NCBI GenBank assembly: GCA_902806565.1 | Contig: CADCXA010000030.1 | Coordinates: 124,001 to 188,000 of the forward strand | Length of the DNA stretch: 64,000 nucleotides | Source of the DNA: Hypoxylon rubiginosum | Taxonomy: Eukaryota; Ascomycota; Sordariomycetes; Xylariales; Hypoxylaceae | Direction of reading: 5' to 3' | Part shown: one piece after another, positions 57,931 through 64,000 of the stretch | Layout of the letters: each line of letters begins with the position of its first letter | Position numbering within the stretch: the stretch's first letter is position 1 | Program-made: the position numbers and the translations under genes | The notes under the pieces: model-generated | Databases searched by the model: none | What the model saw: the letters and a program-made list of their open reading frames with translations, nothing else | Told to the model about the DNA's origin: nothing

Positions 57931-60520
57931 ATGTTTACCACGTTTTCGGCTCAAATGATGAGCCCCGTCACGACACCCGGCTCGCGAGGCTCGGGGTCCA
58001 TGACACCTTCGGAAATAGGAAAGGCTAAGAGGCGCAAAGTTACGCGCGCCTGTGATTCTTGTCGGCTGAACCGAGTTAGATGCGACAACGAGCAGCCTTG
58101 TCGAAACTGCCGCAGCCGAGGCGAGAAATGCACTAACTCGATGCCTTGGGAAGCCCATTCCTTACCAGCGGCCAAACGGTAGGTGTCAAAATTGTTAGGG
58201 TGTTTTTGGGGTTATTGTTAAGCCGTTTGGCCTTAAGCCACGTACGCGTTGGTCAAGCTCCGAGTAGACTGACCTGTCCGACTCCAGGGAAATCGAGCGG
58301 TTACAAGAGCGACTCAGGGAGCTAGAGGAAAAGCAGGCGTCAAAGAGTCCGCCTGCCGAGAGAACGGCAGACGCCGCCAGCGAGACGTCGCAGTTATCGC
58401 CGCGTGATCCTGCCGTTGGCCTCAATGAGGAGAGTTTCAACTGGAGCGGACGTCGGAGAAGTGCGAACGACGTGTTAACTAGCACAGCCGAAGTTGGAGG
58501 CGAACGGATGAGTGAAGAACGCGAGAGAGCCGAAAGCAATATTTACTACTCTAGCCCGTCTGCCTTTTGTGTCATACCCCCATTCATCCATCGTATGCGC
58601 CAGTACCTCGAGCATGCTTCGGGGCAGCCTTATCCCATATCCCGCCTCGAGCCTACGGGGCCACATTTAGAGCTAGCGTCCCTTGAAAACCGCAATGGTA
58701 GCCGATCAGAATTCTCCCGGGCTGAGGAGAGACATCTCCTCAGCTTATTCTGGCAGAGGTTCCATTTTTTGTATCCGATTCTAGACCAAGAAGAAGTGCA
58801 GAATCATCACGATTCTTTGTGGAACAATGTCTCCCTCGCGGGATCTCCATCGTCAACCCGCATGCCATCAGCTCTTACGGATATCTTGTTAGCGCTCTCT
58901 ATGCAATTCAGCAGCAGTTTCCTCGTACGTGACGGGTCAAATAACGCGAGACGCTCGGTGAATTCGCGCGCCGTCAATGCTAGCCTAGCGGGACAGTGGT
59001 TTTATAACAGATGCCATCGTCTCCTTCTCGAAGAACAACAGAATCCAACGCTGCGGTCGGTGCAAAGCTCTATTCTCTCGGCCGTGTACATCTTGAATGC
59101 AGGATCATTAAACTTGGCCAATACGTCCCTCGCAACCTCGGTGAGGATGGCGCAGATACTCGGCCTGCATGAAGATCTATCATTACTCGAGCCAAACGCA
59201 AAACAAGGAGAACTGCGGCGAAATATATGGAGGGCGTTAATCCAGTTGGATGGCTATCTAGCCGTCACGATGGGGCTTCCGCCGCTGATTTCCCAGCCCA
59301 GTCTCTCATATAGTCTGTCGGTGGATTTGTGGCAGAGCGGCAACGCCGTCTTTACATCTAATAATGACGGTAATAATCAGAACGATATATGGGCGAGCTT
59401 TCAAGTGTACCATACGAAACTCATACTAGCCGTTCAGTCAGTGCACGCGTTATTCTGCAGCAAGCAGATGGAACTTCAACGCAGCGACCTGGTTGATCAC
59501 GACTCGAGACCCATAACTCTAGAGTCGATCGCGGGCTACATAGCGCCAAAAATGAAGGCTATCCGAGAATGCGTGGACAATGTACCTCCGGCCTTGACAA
59601 TCTCGAGGAAGAGCAACGGCGGAAAGCCATTTTCATTCGCCGACGGCCCGACACTCAACCTCGACCCTCATGTTCCACTTTGGCTCCTGCGCCAGCGACT
59701 CATCTTCGAGGTTACCTTCCATCACCTCAACCTCCTCATTCTGCGGCCATTTGTGCGCTTCGACCATCACGGCCGTCCGATGGCGCAAGCGGATATACAC
59801 GGCGTAGTGGGCCTGAAACACGCCATCAGTCTTACACACATTGTCAACCAGGCCTTCACAGAGGGGGATGCTCTGACTGGGTGGCATTTCGTGTTCAGAT
59901 GCCAATGGGACGCCACTTTGTATCTTTTGGGGTTTACCCTTGCCAACCCCACCTCTCCATTCATCGCGGACGCTCAGAGGTCGCTTACTACGTCTCTACA
60001 CACGTTCTCTATCCTGGAAAAATATCTAAGTACCGCCAGGAGCGCCCAGGATATCGTCAACGATATCCTCGGCCGTATCCCGACGCTAATACCGAGTGGA
60101 GACGGTCTATCTCCATTGAACCAGCTGCTCCCACCAAACAGGACGGATTCAATGGCATCGTTTGCATATTCATCGTCGCCTCCAATAGGAGTCGTGGTCG
60201 GCAGTCCGTCGTCTACCAATTCAGAATATTACCCCATAAATCCAGAACTGGCAGCGCACTCTCCTTCATATCCCTTGTGGAATACAGGTCTGCAAACCCC
60301 GTTTCATGCTCCCAATGGTGTGAATCCCGACGTCGGGCCCCCCGATTTGTCGCAGGTCGGGAACCAGCAGCCCAACATTGCATATTCTTCCTCCAGTAAC
60401 GAGGAATTCCACGGCGTGTCCTTCAATCCCGACATGGAAGGTGTGCTAGATAATAGTCATAATATGCTTTTACATAGCGACTGGCAATCGTTTTCCACCT
60501 TTCAACCAGGGCTAGAATGA
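57931..60520 (+). CDS. Zn2Cys6 fungal transcription factor, likely cluster regulator
   Basis: Exons 57931-58178 and 58288-60520 (109-bp intron) encode 826 residues. The zinc cluster CDSCRLNRVRCDNEQPC..C...GEKC lies at about 47-73, with a basic RRKVTR start. EIERLQERLRELEEKQ (about 84-99) is the coiled-coil dimerisation segment and is created by the splice. The middle homology region (fungal-specific transcription factor domain) runs about 190-600, with FSRAEERHLLSLFWQRFHFLYPILD and LRRNIWRALIQLDGYLAVTMGLP. The tail is Ser/Asn/Pro-rich with acidic patches, probably the activation domain. Its place between a methyltransferase and a polyketide synthase argues for a pathway-specific activator. 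It is convergent with the synthase, 567 bp apart. Confidence 0.92.
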
Positions 60521-61087
60521 TAGGCTCCCAGATGGAAAAAGGCAGACCGTGAGAACATCTACTTGCGCCATGTAGGTCGGTAGGGAACGCTGAACATCGA
60601 GATCAAACGTGTGTATCTCCCCTCTCGCTCCTCGGCACCGATGTAGCTAACCGTCACGTCTTTGTAAACAAAAGGAAAACTACGGGCGTGCTGATAAAGA
60701 TGGGTACGATCATCCCCACACCGATATTCCCACCCCTATTTGACGTTGCATCTCTACCAATTCATATTGAGATTCAACATGATAGGTACTAAGGCCAGAA
60801 TGAGGTCAGGGATTTCTAATACTATGAATAATTCCAACTCGCTCTAATCTATATCTATCTCCACGATATGGGAACTATACCAGTCTTGAAATGACTTGTG
60901 ACTCGCTAACTTGGGGGATGTTTGAATACTGAGACCAGCATTAATGCAATAAAGGGGCAGTTCTCTTGCGGGAAGGACAGGAATTTGCCTCGTCGGATCT
61001 ATCATTTCCACCACTCCAACGCCCAACAAAAAACACAAAAAGACAAACAACTTTACTCACAGCACTACCTGTACTTTCTCATAACTC
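60521..61087. other. Convergent intergenic region
   Basis: About 570 bp between the 3' ends of the regulator and the polyketide synthase. No gene is seen. Confidence 0.5.
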
Positions 61088-64000
61088 CTAGGGGGCCTGA
61101 CTGTTTATGGGTACGCGTGAAAATGCAATCTCTAGCTCGGAACATGCGCGACGAATCGAAGTCGAGACGGCCTCAATGTTGGCGGCATCGAAGACGTGGA
61201 AGTGGTCACCAGGGATATCCACCCAGGCCACTTTCGATCCCGTTACCGCTTCCCAGCTGCTTAGCGCTGCTCGTGGACTACGACGGTTTTGCAGCCAATC
61301 GTTCTCGACGACGTGAGGGTTCGATGGATCCTGCCAACCTTCGCGAGATCTTAGGAGGAAGATGCGCGGCGTAGGTAGGGCGTCGGGAGACTCGGGCTCG
61401 AAAGCAGCAAGGAGACTTGTGCAAGAGGCGAAGCTGCGCCTGGTCAAGGAACGGACAGCTCTAGCTGCCTCGGTACTGGGCAATCTGACCTGGCCTGTCA
61501 CAGCGTCGATGATGCGGGGTGACAGTGGTTGATGGTTAAGCGGGGCCGGGGCATCAATTAGTACTACACCGACGACTCCATGCCCCTGAGCAGCAAGCCG
61601 GCGAGCCGCTTCGAATGCGACCACACCGCCAAACGACCAGCCACCAAGAAGGTACGGACCTGCAGTGGTGGAGGCGACCTGTCGGGCATATTCATCGGCC
61701 ATCTCGCCGAGGCTGGTCCAATCGTCGAAAGGGTCGAGGATTTTCGGATCGTGCAACGCGTACACCGGTCGGTTGAGGAAGCGAAGGCGGTGGTAGTGTG
61801 TGCAGACGCCGCTGCCGTCATGGATTAGAAACAATGCCGGTTCCCGCTCGTCGTGCCCCGTGGCCTGCGACGAAGGGGCGGCCTGGACAATCTCGGGCTG
61901 CTGGTCAAGGTTAAGGATCTGCGAGACTTTGTCGACGACGGAGGAGCCGAAGAGGACCTGCGAAGACGCCGATTCCGCGTTTACGGGCGTCGCAATAGCC
62001 GTAGGGACAGCTGTAAGGCTCGTGAAGTCGGATGAGGACGCCGTGTCCGCGTCGGAGGCGGAAGAGCTCGAGGAGACGGAAGGGCTGTCATCTTGCGACG
62101 CGGCTGGTTGATAGCCGCTGAGAATCTATAAAAAACGCACGAGACGTATGAGAATCTTTCTCTTCATTTGTTGAAAAAAGAAAGAAGAGGAGCAGGAAGG
62201 AAAAAAGACAAAAAACAAAGAAAAAAGAAAAGAAAAAGGCATAGAAAATTCACAAGTGGCCGCCTCCTATTTTATTAATCACACAACGTTCAGGGCAACA
62301 CCTACCAGATTCTCAACATCACCAACTGTGCGGCATTCAGCCAAATCCGTGGACGAGAGGTAGCCTCCTTTGGCAATCTTGGACAGACTCGATTCCAGTT
62401 CGAAGATCATGAGAGAGTCTATGCCAAGGGCCGATAACTCCGAGCTAGAGTCGATGATATCCTTGTCACCGCTGCATGTTTCAGCAATAATAGCACGTGT
62501 GAGCTGTTGGATGTGGGGGATCACATCAGCACTAGCGGGAACATCCTCATTTGGCGTTTCCGCGGTAGGGCTAGAAATGGTGGTAGTAGCAGTGGCAGTG
62601 GCAGTGCCAAAGCCTCCCAACGGCCGAGAGCTGTAGAGATTCTCAATATCCCCAACAGTAAGGCACTCTGCCAGACCAGAGATGTCCACCTGAGGATAGG
62701 TGGACGATAGCTGAGCTTCTAGCTCGATCATCAACAGCGAGTCGAACCCGAGCGCCTCGAGGTTGGTCCCCGACGATAGAGACGTCGGGTCTGCTCCGCA
62801 AGTCTGGGCTATGAGATTCTTCACAGCTGCGTTTTGCTGGGCAGACGGAACTGAAGCAGAAGCTAGTCGAGCGTCGGTAACTTTTAGAGGACTAACATTG
62901 ACAGCAGCAGGGGTTTGACAGGTGTGTGATACCAGGTTCCCTCTCGACATGGTTGTCGACCCCTGTCCCCTCTTTGATTGTATGCTGAATGCTTGACTGA
63001 TCTTAGCCAATTGGACTCGCTGAAAAACCATCCCTCTGAATGTGGCCATCACACCGCTCTCATCAGCAGCCTGGGCATCAGCAACAAACACTCCCTCTTC
63101 GGGCAATTCGATCGCAGAGCAGTGCACGTGGAACACGGCCCCGGGGGATGTTGGCTCGCGAAGAACCAGTGCGGATTCCACCTCCTTACAAATGCAAGCC
63201 TCGCCTCTGGCGATGGAGAGGTTGGCGACGAATCCGGCCACGTGCAGCAGCACATCCATGAAGACTGCGCTGGCGCCTGCCGGGGTGCCAGACGGCGTGT
63301 CGGAGGATTTGCATCGCGCATACGCCTCGCTGCAATCTTGACTTATGCGTATGTACTGCACCTGCTGGTACAACTCGGAATAGGTAACGACACGTGTGAA
63401 AACGGTTTCGTACATGGCTTTTGTGGAGAAGGTTTCCAGGATCTCGTTCGGGTCAGGTCGGACAAATCGTTCGAGCTGGCGCTGCAGCATGCGAGCCGCT
63501 CGCGTGTATTTCTGCTCCGTGGACTTTCTACCCTTGCGCTTCAGACTACCCCTGCAGTGCGCATTTCCGCGGCTAGGGTCGGTGCCGTCGGCGAAGGAAG
63601 ATACCTCGAACTTCAACTCCTTCCGACTGTCTTCAGCTGGGCTTATCTGGATGCGGACTATCGCACTCGACTGTCCGGTGTACAGCAGAGGGGCAACATA
63701 GGAAATGTCCGCCAATGACCAGGCAGATTCCGCCGTGCTGTCTGGTTCCATATCCTGTACGGCTGATAGCGCCATCTGATGGTACACCGAAGCCGGGCAG
63801 AGTGCATGCTCGCAAACAATATGGCCTGTGATGAAATCCTTCAACGACTGGATCGACGTCTCGTAGATGCCAGTGAACCCATTAGCGTCGGATGCCTTCT
63901 GGACTCTCCGACCGAGGAATACATTGCTAGGAACCGCTTCTAGGACCTTCTCAGACTCCCCAGTTAGAAGTGCCGATGTTTCGTGGGGATAAGCTACCAA
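61088..64000 (-). CDS. C-terminal part of a non-reducing polyketide synthase (PT-ACP-ACP-TE)
   Basis: Partial: the gene enters from the right edge. Exons are 64000-62306 and 62125-61088 with a 180-bp intron, 911 residues visible. The product-template domain has catalytic His in HIVCEHALCPASVYHQ (about 63780-63825) and Asp in FMDVLLHVAGF (about 63250). Two acyl carrier domains each have the DSL phosphopantetheine Ser (ALGFDSLLMIE near 62740, ALGIDSLMIFE near 62420). The thioesterase starts LFLIHDGSG, with nucleophile GGWSFGG near 61640 and His in GDHFHVF near 61195. The splice joins DVENL to ILSGYQ. The N-terminal SAT-KS-AT half is expected beyond the edge. PT-ACP-ACP-TE order is common in orsellinate/depside-type and related aromatic synthases. 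It makes an aromatic polyketide, probably modified by the nearby methyltransferase. Confidence 0.93.

Noticed and set aside
59569..60399. A 276-codon plus-strand frame inside the regulator gene
   Set aside because: It is a shifted frame over a well-supported transcription-factor exon; its translation has no family likeness.
62978..63718. A 246-codon plus-strand frame over the polyketide synthase
   Set aside because: It is antisense to PT-domain coding sequence with clear catalytic motifs on the other strand.
1..64000. CRISPR arrays, insertion sequences, bacterial operons, rRNA genes
   Set aside because: No regularly spaced repeats, no prokaryotic gene organisation and no rRNA-like sequence; intron-bearing genes show a eukaryotic nuclear genome.

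Overview
The window is nuclear DNA of a filamentous ascomycete (Pezizomycotina, most likely Sordariomycetes; I cannot resolve the genus). The evidence is short 51-220 bp introns with GTRNGT donors and CTAAC branch sites, fungal-type orthologues (a Sir2/Hst1-like sirtuin, Scy1, seipin, a Cdc15/Imp2 F-BAR protein, a Tda3-like oxidase, a complex I ESSS subunit, a reverse-transcriptase-like gene of the rvt kind), a Zn2Cys6 regulator and a non-reducing polyketide synthase. All exon boundaries were placed by eye from splice signals, reading-frame closure and family motifs. No transcript data were available.

Layout. Positions 1-4500 hold the 3' tail of a cut-off frame, one unexplained open frame and otherwise empty sequence. 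From 4.6 to 28.5 kb lies conserved housekeeping gene space: sirtuin (+), Scy1-type pseudokinase (-), mitochondrial branched-chain aminotransferase (+), complex I ESSS subunit (-), tRNA-Val(AAC) (-), secreted beta-lactamase-like hydrolase (-), a nuclear-looking unknown protein (-), seipin (-) and the F-BAR/SH3 cytokinesis protein (-). From 29.6 to 34 kb lies a metabolic trio: maleylacetate reductase (+), a 3-hydroxyisobutyrate-dehydrogenase-like reductase (-) and a Tda3-like FAD oxidoreductase (-). From 34.8 to 38.4 kb are three proteins I do not recognise. From 38.8 to 41.7 kb is an intronless gene for a reverse-transcriptase-like cellular protein.

From 43.2 to 49.6 kb a plus-strand run of cytochrome P450, nitrilase and glutathione S-transferase genes ends in a broken short-chain dehydrogenase, which looks like a decaying detoxification or secondary-metabolism cluster. 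A gene-poor, relic-like stretch of more than 5 kb follows.

From 55 kb to the right edge lies a polyketide cluster: an O-methyltransferase (-), a divergently transcribed Zn2Cys6 transcription factor (+), and the C-terminal half (PT-ACP-ACP-TE) of a non-reducing polyketide synthase (-) that continues beyond the window. The likely logic is that the synthase makes an aromatic polyketide, the methyltransferase caps a hydroxyl, and the zinc-cluster protein switches the genes on.

Outside the genes, the 10-bp palindrome TACCTAGGTA recurs seven times, six times between genes and once in an intron. The aminotransferase gene carries a perfect cross-pathway-control (CPC1/Gcn4) site in its intron, plus two near-matches upstream.
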